Origin: Mytilus californianus
Taxonomy: Eukaryota; Mollusca; Bivalvia; Mytilida; Mytilidae
Direction: 5' to 3'
NCBI RefSeq assembly: GCF_021869535.1
Contig: NW_026262668.1
Location: forward strand, 24,433,732-24,497,731
DNA: 64,000 nt
A program made the position numbers and the translations under genes. The notes below the pieces were generated by a model. That model was not told the origin of the DNA, made no database searches, and saw only the letters and a list, made by a program, of their open reading frames with translations. Positions within the stretch are counted from its first letter, which is position 1. Every line of letters starts with the position of its first letter. This document shows positions 1 to 9,629 of this stretch, piece by piece.

Positions 1-19
1 AAGAAAGGTTCACAATTAC

Positions 20-375
20 TATGTTCAATGAATAATTTTGATCACAATAGCAATATGAAATAAATGCATTGAAAAAAATATACAATAAATGGATCACAAT
101 AGTCATATACAATTAAGGGATCACAATAGCCATATACAATGAATGGATCACTAAAGCCATATGCAATTAATTATGGATCACAATAGCCATATACAATAAA
201 TAGACCACATAAGCCATATACAAAAAGTGCATCAAAATAGCCAAGATAAGCCATATGCAATAAATGAATCGTAATCGTCACATACAATAAATGGATCACA
301 ATAGCCAGGTACAATAAATGAAACACAATAGCCATATGCAATAAATGGATCACAATCAAAATATACAAATGCAGC
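20..375. repeat. 27-bp minisatellite in intron 3 of unit A
   Basis: About a dozen degenerate copies of a 27-bp unit with the core GGATCACAATAGCCATATAC followed by AATAAAT. It lies about 170 bp upstream of the C1q exon of unit A, the same relative place as in units B, C and D. The array may extend past the left window edge. Because 27 is a multiple of three and the unit has no stop in one minus-strand frame, it produces an antisense open frame that I regard as non-coding. Confidence 0.85.
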
Positions 376-545
376 ATTAAATGTAAAGGATATATGCGAT
401 TATGATATAGACATTTGTCTTTTGTAGAAAACAATATCATTGACCCTATGTGTATTGTGTATTCGTTGAATGAATCACTGTATCATTGACGTATATACTT
501 TACAATCTTTTAATTGAATTCATTTGTATTACTTTTTTTATATAG

Positions 546-952
546 AATCTTAATTACGACCAGCATTTTTCGTCTCTATTATGGCGAACTCTTATACACT
601 GACTGGTATAGATGATGTGGTAAAGTTTGATGATATCAAGGTAAACATAGGTGGTGGATATGACAAGTCAACTGGTGTCTTCACTGCAGGAAGAAAAGGA
701 CTATATCAAATATCTTGTACCATTCTTGGAGATAATGGACATGTTGTACACTACATGCTAGCTAAAAACGATGCAGAATATATTAAGGGATATTCAACAA
801 GAGGAACGCATACATCGAGCACTATAAATGCAGTTATTACAATGCATAAAGGCGACCGTGTTTATATCAAACACCGAGCTGTTCACACGTCGCAGAACAT
901 TAACGGTTTAAATCATTCATCTTTTTCTGGTCATTTTCTGCAGGACTTATAA
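546..952 (+). pseudogene. C1q-domain exon of unit A (last exon, with in-frame stop)
   Basis: Terminal exon of a secreted C1q-domain protein whose upstream exons lie outside the window. The acceptor is TATAG at 541-545. In the phase used by the paralogous exons, the frame reads S-stop-L-R-P-A-F-F-V-S. The TAA at 551-553 replaces the GAA codon found in units B, C and D. The rest of the domain is open to the stop at 950-952 and keeps the C1q signature: VNIGGGYDK, GVFTAGRKGLYQISC, MHKGDRVYIKH and the C-terminal SFSGHFLQDL, with an N-H-S sequon just before it. C1q domains are trimeric beta-sandwich recognition modules, and in bivalves they act as secreted immune lectin-like proteins. Translation could restart at Met 581, but that product would lack a signal peptide and the first strand. 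I call it a probable pseudogene; the stop could also be an allele-specific change or a sequence error. Confidence 0.75.
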
Positions 953-1950
953 TCTAACTTTCCATCGACATCATTTTCATCGTATGTTTATGTAGACTTT
1001 GGCGGTATGGTTATAAATCAAAGGGCACATGTATTTTATTAAACCTCTTAAAATGAAGATAGGGACAACGAATGTAAGCCTTTTTTAAATGATAAAAGTA
1101 AAAGAATGTCTCATTACTTGGTCAAAATTTTACTATATTTTATTACAAATAAGACATAATGAGTGAAACTTTTATTCCGCCTGCAACATTTAATATAAAG
1201 TTGTATTGTTTCCAGCTTTTAAGACAATAACATAAATTCATAAAGCTAACAAGTTTAGAGGTTGATCTTAAATGTTTTTATGTGTCAACTTGTGTTTTTT
1301 TTTTTGAATTATCTATTATACCGTTATTAGAGAGTAAAATTGCTTCGTCTGTACTGATTTTTGTTGTATGTTGTGTTGTTGGCCAACTGATCGAGATTAA
1401 ACACAGGTAACGTTTAAAATTAAAAAAAAATGAATTAACCTCACTGCATATGCATGTGCCTGCCCCAAGTCAGGAACATCGTCAGTTGTTATTTGATGTC
1501 GTATTTTATTTTTTAATTGGAGAAATTTGTGTTAAAGGTATTTCTGTTATTTGAATAACAACTTTCATATCCCTGGAATATTTAATGCTAAACAAATTGT
1601 AAAGACATCTGTCTTATGTTGAAGACTGTTTGTTGCCGTCTATTTTTTTATCCGTTGGGGGGATGTCCCATTGACGCTAAAACCTTATCCTTTTATTCAC
1701 CTTTACAAATACCTGAACATGTTTAGCATGTTGACAAAACAAATATATATATATAGATCTATCTGTAGAATTTCGTATATTTTTCAAGACACTCTGAATT
1801 GTTAGTTCTGTCTTTTCCTCTATATTTCAATGTTTCTTTTAACTTCCTGCTACAAAATTTAGGTTGCTGTTTTTTCAATTTAATCACACTCAAAATCTAA
1901 GATAGATTTAATCTACCAAATTATATCTCTCTTATTCGACCTCATGCTAT
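953..1950. other. 3' flank of unit A and spacer, no gene seen
   Basis: The first 250 bp align by eye to the 3' flanks of units B, C and D, with a shared block ending near the phrase TTTATTCCGCCTG. The remainder is AT-rich spacer that is also present after units B and C. I see no open frame of note. Confidence 0.5.
1038..1043 (+). promoter_or_regulatory. candidate poly(A) signal ATTAAA, unit A
   Basis: ATTAAA lies 86 bp after the unit A stop, inside a 3' flank that is conserved across the array. The same hexamer occurs at the matching place in units C and D but is altered to ATCAAA in B. This is a prediction from motif and conservation only. Confidence 0.35.
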
Positions 1951-2745
1951 GGAAGTATTATATTTACTGCTTCCATGCTCATACAAAGGTTTGACTTTTT
2001 CGCCTCTTACAAAAGAATCCCTCATTCTTAAGTTGATGACAGATCGGACTTATTATCATCCTTTATTTGGATATTTTACTATGATTCATAAAAAAGAATA
2101 AACAACGTATACATAAAATATCTTGTATTAGGAAGGAACTTCGTTGAAAAAAAAACCAAAACGCTCCGATTTTTACAAATCAAAATCTGAAACTTGCATC
2201 TTTAAATGCATTTTTTAATGACATATTTTATTGCGTCCCGGCATTCTTATGGTAACAAAGAGTTCCTATTTTGAGCGACTTGTTTCTTTAATCGCAAGAG
2301 ACAGTCTTTATAAGAAAAGATTAGAATTAACTATTAACTTTGAATTTCTCTTGTCGATGATTTTCTGTTACTGCATAGTTCAAAGTCTGATAACTATTTA
2401 ATTGTCTATACATCCTGTTGAACTTTAAATAAAAGTTTACCACAAATGAAGCTACCTTCACCATTAGACTTGGTTGATCTTTATGGAATACATGATATTA
2501 TTCACGAGTGACATAAGATACATTCCATTTGTTGTAAAGCAACATCCAATCTGAGTTTTGTTCTAAGCTTTCGACGGGTTCCACAAGTGGAGCATTAATA
2601 ACTAACTCATCCGTGGTACACGAGTTAGTCGGTGTTTTAGGGGGTTCTTGCTGTTCAATCGTTAATCTTCTGTACTTTGTTGAGTGGTCCGTTGTTTTAT
2701 CTCTTGTCTCGTTTTTTGTCTTTACGGTAAGTGTCGTTTGTTAAA
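1950..2745 (+). mobile_element. decayed reverse transcriptase relic in the A-B spacer
   Basis: Broken reading frames here correspond to those at 10960-11760 and 22190-23290. The best preserved copy (10960-11760) shows the region around the PMGTNCAPLLADLFL-type motif of a widespread invertebrate reverse transcriptase, then the segment after the catalytic YxDD. This copy has many stops and frame breaks. It is followed by a T-rich tail also seen after the RT fragment at 25085-25400. The relic appears to have been in the ancestral spacer before the genes were duplicated. Confidence 0.5.
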
Positions 2746-3269
2746 ATGATTTTTCTAAACTTTTAGGTATAAGCTTATTGTTTTAGATAAGAAATTCAAC
2801 GGAGGCATTAATGTTATTTGTTGTAATTGCAACATAATTTCTTAATAATTTTCATTATTTTATATATTTCTACTTTTACATTCTTGATTTTGACAACCTA
2901 CATAGAGATAATATTGTCTTCGTGTAGATAACATATATGAAGTTTGATGGTGACTTTTCCGTTTCAACAAAAGTTTTTGGGTGGATCTCAGCTTGAAATT
3001 TTACCCTGAATATGATAATCCGTAGTATGTATCACCTAAGATATATAGAGATTGCAAAATTAATACAGATAGACAAGTGAATGCAAAATTTTATATTTAT
3101 ATATTAAATAAGATTTAAAGTTATGCATACTAGTACTATTTTCTATCTGTATGAATTTGGGAAAGTTGACATAGGACGCTTTCGATTATTCTGTTTTCAT
3201 ATAGGGCCCTTGAATTTGTTCAAAAACCTTTAGTTTTCATTGTTCTCTCTTCAAAAAACAAGGATCCGA

Positions 3270-3670
3270 CATACTGAAATCAATATCATATATCATAATG
3301 CATTGACATGGCATTATCGATGAGGGCGCAAGACATTTGGCCTAATCATAACCTAGACCATGGAATCATTTAGGCTTAAACGTTTAGAGTCAAGTTAACA
3401 TTTCGACTAATTTTATTTTTTTTACCTGTAATGGTGTATTACGGATAAAAAGTATCGATATAAATACTAGTATTTGATATAAGATATGTATTAAAATACG
3501 GTCATTTGAAAAGCATGCTAGTTTGAAAAGAAAAGAACTTGAAATGTTAGACCAGTTAATGGAAATGAGTTTAAAGTTGAGATCAAGCAGTATCCTAAGA
3601 TTACAGTTTTGAAGGCTGTTAGCTTTAAATTCAGAGAGCAATCAATTTTTGAGAACGATAAACTGAATGT
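3270..3670. other. conserved spacer block, A-B copy
   Basis: A block with the landmark phrases GAGGGCGCAAGACATTTGG and GGTCATTTGAAAAGCATG recurs in the B-C spacer (about 12080-12500) and the C-D spacer (about 23790-24230). In this copy one + frame from about 3480 to 3610 reads like a short amphipathic peptide containing KRKELEMLDQLMEM. The other two copies break that frame. Function unknown. Confidence 0.45.
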
Positions 3671-4142
3671 ACTTTTATATCTGTATACCGAACTTATATT
3701 AATATTTATATACACTCCCGGCACTCCGGCTGATTTTCCTTTATAAAGGTTATGCAATCGCGTTTATAATATTTTGCATTTTTGTCAGTGGTCACATTGA
3801 TAAAAAGTAAATTAACAAAAATACCGAATTCCAAGGAAAAGTCCTCCTTTAAATGCACGCATTAGTTTTCGAATTTACAGTTGTTTTAAGTTTTCTGCAT
3901 ATAGTTTTGAGACCAGTGTTTGTCTTTTCGTCGGTTTTTATCTTCGGCTTATTAATTTTGATGGTCCCTTGTGTATGTGCCGCCTCATTTTGTTTTGTCA
4001 AATGAGCCCTAATACGGATTAATCAGCATACACAATGCTGATAGGATTTCCCTGTTGGTATTATAAATAATGAAGCCAATTGGATAATACAGCAAACGTC
4101 ACATCCGGTTGCAAAATGTAATACACCTGGCAAAAATTTGAA

Positions 4143-4480
4143 CTATTTTGATGCATACGATATATGTGACTTTAAAGGACATGAAAAAGTCGAAGTGATA
4201 TTCCGTATATTGTGAAAATTTCTAAGTTCTTTGCACAGATGGCAAGAATAATAAGAATGATTAAAAGTCAGATTTATTCTTCCCATGAAAGAAGACAGTC
4301 GGACAGTAACAAAGCGACAATTAGGATCCATAAGTCGAAAATAAATCGACAAAAAGACAATAACAGTCAAAACACCGCATAGAAAACAACAAATAGAACA
4401 ACACGGACTTCCATTTACTTTATAAAATAAATTAGATTCAGTTCTTTGACGGATAATCAGAAATCGTAGCAATATTGACC
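4143..4480 (-). mobile_element. inverted fragment of RT-element 3' tail
   Basis: On the minus strand this resembles the T-rich tail that follows the RT fragment at 25430-25720 on the + strand, including the shared phrase TTTATTTTCGACTTATG. Its minus-strand open frame is hydrophobic low-complexity sequence, and I do not consider it a gene. Its orientation fits the inverted segment that includes the left arm at 4514-4672. Confidence 0.45.
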
Positions 4481-4513
4481 AAAGAAAAGTAACGTGACAG
4501 AGGAAAGTGATAT

Positions 4514-4672
4514 ACCAACTGCATGATTATTTGTCCAGAACAGTTTTATTTCAGTATGATTCTGATAAAGTTATTTTTATTGTACGAGATATTATAATAT
4601 TATTTATTTACAACTTAGGTTTATTTACGCGTTTCAAGTCTTATCACAAATGTAGTGCCTAGTATATATAAT
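4514..4672 (-). repeat. left arm of a ~158-bp inverted repeat
   Basis: The reverse complement of 4962-5118 matches this stretch over nearly its whole length with scattered mismatches. Both contain the Oct-like phrase TGCATGATTATTTGTC and the phrase CTTATCACAAATGTAGT. The arms are about 290 bp apart. Units C and D carry only the + orientation copy, at 12790-12960 and 25862-26020. Confidence 0.75.
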
Positions 4673-4961
4673 ATATTTCGTTCTCATTTGTTCCCATTAA
4701 TTTTTCCAATTCTAGTTTTCATGTTTAATGAATACAAAGAAAAATGAGGTAATTTTTACGTCATTTGGTCTTTTGTGGAAAGTTGTCTCATTGTCAATAA
4801 CACCACATATTCTACTATTAATTTAAGACTGCCCTTTAAAAAATTGTGTCACTGAATTGTAATTTAAAGAAGTGATTTGGTCTAGAGGGAAGAATTCATA
4901 GAGAACTTAAGACCTTGTTCAAATACAATTGTTTATATATTAACACAGAGTGTATATTATA

Positions 4962-5118
4962 TATACTAGGTACTACATTTGTGATAAGATTTGAATCGCG
5001 TAAATAAACCTTAAGTTGAAAATAAATTATATGATACTATCTCGAACAATAACAATAACTTTATCGGAATCATACTGAAATAAATCTTTTCTTGACAAAT
5101 AATCATGCAGTTGACTAT
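4962..5118 (+). repeat. right arm of the ~158-bp inverted repeat
   Basis: This copy has the same orientation and place relative to exon 1 as the single copies in units C and D, so it is probably the original and 4514-4672 the inverted duplicate. Confidence 0.75.
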
Positions 5119-5129
5119 AAGTTTAAAAA

Positions 5130-5547
5130 ATTGAAAAAAACACGTTTTATAATTTCATGCGTCCGAAGCGCTTTTCTGGATTTACCTTCATCATGAACGC
5201 TCAAAGCCAAACATTTGAAATCCGAGGGATGTATAAGTATCGAAACAGTTGAAGAGCTATATGACAAAAATACCTAAAACAAATAGCCAAATCCATCTAA
5301 GGTCAACTTTGCCTGAGGGAGTTGAAACCTTAGTTTCTTTATAATTTCAAAATTTATAAACGGGCAATTTTAGAAAAGTTTGTTATAAATCATGTCAGTA
5401 CCGAAGTACTGACTACTGAGCTGATGATACCCTCGGGGACTGATAGTCCACCAGCAGAGGTATCGACCCAGTGATGTAATAAATTGAAAAAAAACACGTT
5501 TAATAATTTCATGCGTCCGAAGCGCTTTTCTGGATTTACCTTCATCA
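5130..5547. repeat. dispersed repeat with duplicated 64-bp ends
   Basis: Nearly identical stretches at 5130-5193 and 5482-5547 share GCGTCCGAAGCGCTTTTCTG and flank a segment at 5391-5475. That segment contains the stem TCAGTAC-CGAA-GTACTGA at 5395-5412. Related copies lie at 33613-34100, 39160-39190 and 44640-44712. It is a dispersed repeat of unknown class, present in the A-B spacer and in the relic at the end of the array, but not seen in the B-C or C-D spacers. Confidence 0.65.
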
Positions 5548-5695
5548 GGAAGGTACACATCTTATATACAGTTATTGCTTTTTCTTTTATAATTCTTTAT
5601 TTTACCGATGAATGTAGTTTAATGATGTCAGTTACTGCGTACTGACGTTGTTTATCATCTTAATAACGTGTTAGAGTATTCTTTTATTTGTCCTT

Positions 5696-5905
5696 ATTAA
5701 TATTACTTTTACTGTTAAGTCTGTTTTTTTGTGATATCCATTTGATGTGACTCTGTACTTATGTTTCCCGTCACACTTTGAACGACACAATTTTTATATT
5801 TTATTAATATTACTTTTACTGTTAAGTCTGTTTTTTTGTGATATCCATTTGATGTGACTCTGTACTTATGTATCCCGTCATACTTTGAACGACAAAATTA
5901 TGTTA
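5696..5905. repeat. tandem duplication, 107-bp period
   Basis: The stretch starting ATTAATATTACTTTTACTG at 5696 is repeated at 5803 with only a few differences through the phrase CTTTGAACGACA. Two copies only, not seen in the other spacers. Confidence 0.8.
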
Positions 5906-5929
5906 TATGTGATTTTACTTTTTACAGCT

Positions 5930-6200
5930 GTACACTATGTCAGGAGTCGGTAATTCAGTGGTTGTTGTCTGTCATATTTATTTGTCTTTTTTTCCCCTCA
6001 TAAATCAGGTTGTTGGTTTTCTCGTTTAAATCGTTTTACATATTGTCAAGTCGGAGCATTTTAAAGCTAACTATGAGATATATGTTTTGTTCATTGGTGA
6101 TGCCGTAAAGGGACCTGTAATTGCTTCCATTCACGACATGTGGTCGCTGATTGATAGTTATCTCATTGTCAATCATACAACATCTCCTTATTTTTACCTG
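5930..6200 (-). repeat. dispersed repeat family 1, partial copy
   Basis: Defined by the end sequence GATTGCCAATGAGACAACT, here as the reverse complement near 6165. It is one of about a dozen copies in the window. This copy lies about 450 bp upstream of unit B exon 1, and equivalents sit upstream of exon 1 in units C and D, so it predates the duplications. Confidence 0.6.
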
Positions 6201-6529
6201 GCGTGATTTAAGTATCCATAATTGAAGCCGGTGTTGTGACCACTTGATATCTTCTTAGTAAACTTGTGTTGTTGCTATTGTCGTTTCCTTACTTTCTCGT
6301 GCAATAGTATTTAATTATAACCAATAGCCTCTCGAAATATATGAGTGTTTTATTTCTATTTAGAACTTTGACACTTTTAAATAGCAGGAGTCTATGGGTT
6401 TTTATCATTTATTTCTTATTTCATTTCTTTTTCTTCAGATGATTTCTGTTTTATTTTATTTCTTTCATTCAGGGTTGTAATAAGCAAAACGAAGATTAAT
6501 AATATAGAATTTCTTTCGCCTTGACTGTG

Positions 6530-6538
6530 TATTTATAT
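6530..6538 (+). promoter_or_regulatory. candidate TATA box, unit B
   Basis: TATTTATAT, 104 bp before the first base of the exon 1 ATG. The same motif within a conserved CGCCTTGACT...TATTTATAT context precedes exon 1 of units C and D. It would give a short 5' leader. No transcript evidence is available here. Confidence 0.35.
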
Positions 6539-6642
6539 TTCCTGCCAGTTGGTATGTGCACATAACCGATTGTGGTAATTAATAAGCTTGAACATCAGTT
6601 TTTGTTTAATTCATTTCGTACTCATCATTTCAGTTTAACAAT

Positions 6643-6826
6643 ATGAAGACTATTCTAATTAGAGTTGTATCAGTCTTGAAAATTGTATGTTCGCTCAAAA
6701 CGTTAGATGGAAAACTACCAACACTAAACGGAAATGGAATACCATTAAATATTGATATAGATGTTTCTGAGTTTAACAGAACATTTGCCGACACTGTTAA
6801 CAAAGGCATACCCGAAGAAATATCAG
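6643..6826 (+). CDS. unit B exon 1: signal peptide and N-terminus
   Basis: Begins MKTILIRVVSVLKIVCSL, a lysine followed by a hydrophobic run typical of a signal peptide. An acidic stretch IDIDVSEFNRTF and IPEEIS follow. The length (184 nt, 61 codons plus one base) matches unit C exactly. The start was chosen because the ATG and the following 20 codons align to those of units C and D. The 3' boundary is inferred from unit C because the local donor is mutated. Confidence 0.7.
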
Positions 6827-6919
6827 ATAATTTAAGAATTGTGTATATTTATTTAGAGGATACTTAACATAATTTTTTATAAATATATTTTTAAATCTCA
6901 AAATATTGACAGTAAGGGC

Positions 6920-7210
6920 CGGTTGAGAACTTAACAATACGACAATTCAATATTTCCATTATGAGCAATCTATTTATATTTAGCAATGTATATATTTTTC
7001 AATTGATACGATTTTATAGAGCTTGTGTTTCCTATCATGATTTCCATGATAAAGGGTTTCTGCTTACAGGGAAGCTTTTTGTAAATTTAAAGTCACCTTT
7101 TATATATACGTCTGAAGGACACCGTCATGATTTAATCAGCCGTTGTTGAAAATGTACCTGTGTCACAAATGGCCGTGGAGATATTCCATTTATCTTATTT
7201 TTTTTTATAG
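6920..7210 (+). mobile_element. reverse transcriptase relic in intron 1, unit B
   Basis: One frame from about 6961 to 7149 matches the segment of the RT preserved at 25085-25400: a QLIRFYRACVSYHDF-like stretch, then LLTGKL. Equivalent relics sit just after exon 1 of unit C (16345-16690) and unit D (27830-28135), so the insertion predates the duplications. A later frame break separates the end of the homologous stretch. Confidence 0.55.
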
Positions 7211-8130
7211 TGCACAGTCAAAATTTACTTGTATGCAGGCTATAACACATTATATGCTTTCATGATATCAATCATTATAGGTTTAGGTATAAACTTAACT
7301 TTTTGAAGTAGCAAAACGAGAAAAATTATTAGAAGATGATAATTCACAATTGTTAAAAGAGTTTATGGACGCTTCTACATTTCAAATTACATTTTGATAA
7401 AGAATATGATTATGTTATTCATTAAAGTTACCATTTTCTGGTCCATGCAAAAATAAAATATGAATATCGATGTTCATGAAGTTGTCTTTTCGGTAACGTA
7501 TTAATTGGTAGTACATTACCACGGCGTAAAATAAGCAAAGACCAGACAAACAAAGAAGTTTCAAAATATTTGAAATCTTAAAAATTATTTAGAAATTAAA
7601 CAGCTGATAAAACCAAAAAGGCCAAAAGTATAGCCAAAGCCTGGGCGAGGAATCAATAGTTGCCATTACATCAACGGAAACAAAGTCAATATTGTGACGA
7701 ACAAAACATTACAATTAACGTTGTTTATCAAAACCCAACACGACTTTATTTTTAAAATTTGAAGTATAAAATTCTAAAAAGGTGTTCGTCCTTAAAAAAC
7801 AAATCCGAGAAAAGAAAGGATTTGATCATTTAAACATCCTCGCTTTTGCGTCCACCGCTGCTTGAATTTCTGTCTCGTCTTCCTAAATTTTCAGGGCAAA
7901 GGAAACCGATGCCCAAATTTGCATTTTAATGGAACAGAAAGGGTTTTTGTTTTGCATTTAGGAATTTTAAAGGGTTGCAAATTTCGAAACGTAAGTATTT
8001 CCCGTTAAGAAGTAATCCACGTATCCCACATCCCTTTAATACCCTTTCTTCAGTAATCTGTTGTGAACGAGCTCAATTAAATAGAGACTTTATAATCATC
8101 AGGTTATAGTTAGTTAGCAATGTTTTTCAG
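7211..8130. other. remainder of intron 1, unit B
   Basis: AT-rich intron sequence. The last 300 bp, from about 7830, match the ends of intron 1 in C and D, including GGAATTTTA and TTAGTTAGCAATGTTTTTCAG before exon 2. The roughly 1.6-kb middle part found in C (about 17100-18660) is absent here. Confidence 0.5.
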
Positions 8131-8229
8131 AGAAAGTTTCAACTTATTTGAAAAGTGATAGATTTAAAGAAGTCGTAAGCAATGAAACCAAAGAAGACAT
8201 CAAAGCAATAGCACAGCAAGCCATTGATG
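8131..8229 (+). CDS. unit B exon 2: helical linker
   Basis: 99 nt between acceptor TTTTTCAG and donor GTAAGG. It encodes KVSTYLKSDRFKEVV then SNETKEDIKAIAQQAID. The charge pattern suggests one or two amphipathic helices. It is multiple-of-three and phase 1 on both sides, so it can be skipped without a frame shift. Confidence 0.75.
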
Positions 8230-8625
8230 GTAAGGTATCTTAAGCGATCGTAATCAATTGTAAACCAAACTTTTTACACAAAAAACCACAAGATAACCTA
8301 TTCCAAACTGCTTTTATTATGACTCGTGATTTAATTCACATGTGTTAAATTGTTGTTTAAAAAATGTATTAGCGATGGAATTGGTATAAACAAAGCGGAG
8401 ACATTATCAAATTCCTGACTGATCCAAAAAATGATTCAGCGTTTAAAATTTAAGCAATTTAAACTTAGTAAGTCATATCAAGCTCGAAACAAAAGTCAGG
8501 AAACATTTGCTTTATTTAATTTTAATTTTCAGTTCTACAGAGTAAACAAAGTCCCGTATGTGAGAATGACAATAGGTGCTGAACTCCTATTTGTCTTTTT
8601 ACGGGATTTTTCTTTCTTTTTAAAG

Positions 8626-8700
8626 ATATATTCAAGCCTTATGTTAACAGCGGCGAATTTAAGCAAGATCTGAAGAGAATGTCGGATTATTTTACCAAAG
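8626..8700 (+). CDS. unit B exon 3: short linker
   Basis: 75 nt between acceptor TTTTTAAAG and donor GTAAAC. It encodes IFKPYVNSGEFKQDLKRM then SDYFTK. Units C and D end this exon with SALITK instead. It is symmetric phase 1. Confidence 0.75.
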
Positions 8701-8789
8701 GTAAACTTATGTAATGATTTCTGTTTTTTTTCTCTCTTATTAATTTAAAATATTACAAGTATTTATGTAATAAAAATCGATCGCAGTGG

Positions 8790-9015
8790 CCGTATGCGAT
8801 TAATGGATCATAATAACCATATTCATTTAATAGATTCCAACAGCCATATGCTATGAATGAATCACAATAACCATATACAATGAACGGATCCCAATAAATA
8901 ATTACAAAGAATGGATCACAATATCTATGTACAATGAATCATTTGATCACAATATCCATATGAAATGAAAGCAAAAAATCATATACAATAAATGGATCGC
9001 AATAAAAATATGCAA
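8790..9015. repeat. 27-bp minisatellite in intron 3, unit B
   Basis: Roughly eight degenerate copies of the same 27-bp unit as in A, C and D, for example ATGGATCACAATATC near 8910 and AATGGATCGCAATA near 8992. This is the shortest and most decayed of the four arrays. Confidence 0.75.
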
Positions 9016-9222
9016 ATGCAGCATTAAATGTAAAGGATATATGAGAAACATTATTTGTCTTATGATATAAGACAATTAAAACTTTACATATGGTAAATGT
9101 ATATACATTTGTCTTTTGTTGAATACAATATCATTGACCCCTATGTGTATTGTGCATTAGTTAGGTCACTGTTTTATTGGCGTATATTTAAAATTTTCTC
9201 TTATTATTATTTGTTTTTATAG

Positions 9223-9629
9223 CATCTGAAATACAACCAGCTTTTTTCGTCTCTCTTATAGCGGGCACTTATACACTTTCTGTCATTAAAGATGTGGTGA
9301 AGTTTGATGATGTCAGAGTAAACATAGGTGGTGGGTATGACAAGTCAACTGGTGTTTTCACTGCAGGAAGAAAAGGACTATATCAAATATCTTGTATGAT
9401 TCTTGGAGGGGATGGACATGTTGTACGCTACATGCTAGCTAAAAACGGTGCAGACTATATTAAGGGATATTCAACGAGAGGGGCGCATTCATCAAGCACT
9501 ATAAACGCAGTTATTGCAATGCATAAAGGCGACCGTGTTTATATCAAACACCGAACCGTCTACACGTCAGAACAAATTTTAGATGAAAATCAGTCATCTT
9601 TTTCTGGTCATTACCTGCAAGATATATAA
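9223..9629 (+). CDS. unit B exon 4: C1q domain
   Basis: Acceptor TTTTTATAG, then the frame SEIQPAFFVSLIAGTYTLS through to the TAA at 9627. The codon that is Met in A, C and D just before the domain core is ATA here. C1q landmarks are VNIGGGYDK, GVFTAGRKGLYQISC, MHKGDRVYIKH and SSFSGHYLQDI. A candidate glycosylation sequon N-Q-S replaces N-H-S. It has no stops. Its sequence is closest to unit A (AGRKG rather than AGRTG). Confidence 0.85.

Larger units (their letters stand above)
6643..9629 (+). pseudogene. C1q-domain secreted protein gene, unit B (first donor destroyed)
   Basis: Four exons: 6643-6826, 8131-8229, 8626-8700 and 9223-9629. If joined they would encode 254 residues: a signal peptide, a short helical region and a C1q domain, with all introns phase 1. 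Donors of introns 2 and 3 (GTAAGG, GTAAAC) and all acceptors are intact. The first donor reads AT at 6827-6828 where units C and D have GT, so exon 1 reads through to a stop at 6867 and would give a 74-residue secreted peptide with no C1q domain. The coding exons are otherwise free of stops. The gene could be a recent pseudogene, use a cryptic donor downstream such as the GTGTAT at 6840, or join to another unit's exon 1. Intron 1 is about 1.3 kb, half the size of that in C and D. Confidence 0.7.

Noticed and set aside
20-375. CRISPR-like array
   Set aside because: The repeats are contiguous without unique spacers and the context is a eukaryotic intron.
171-440. Minus-strand open frames over the minisatellites (also 19686-20073 and 31522-31815), encoding hydrophobic nine-residue repeats
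   Set aside because: The unit is 27 bp with no stop in that frame, so openness follows from the repeat itself. There is no start context, splice signal or conservation of the peptide beyond that of the DNA.
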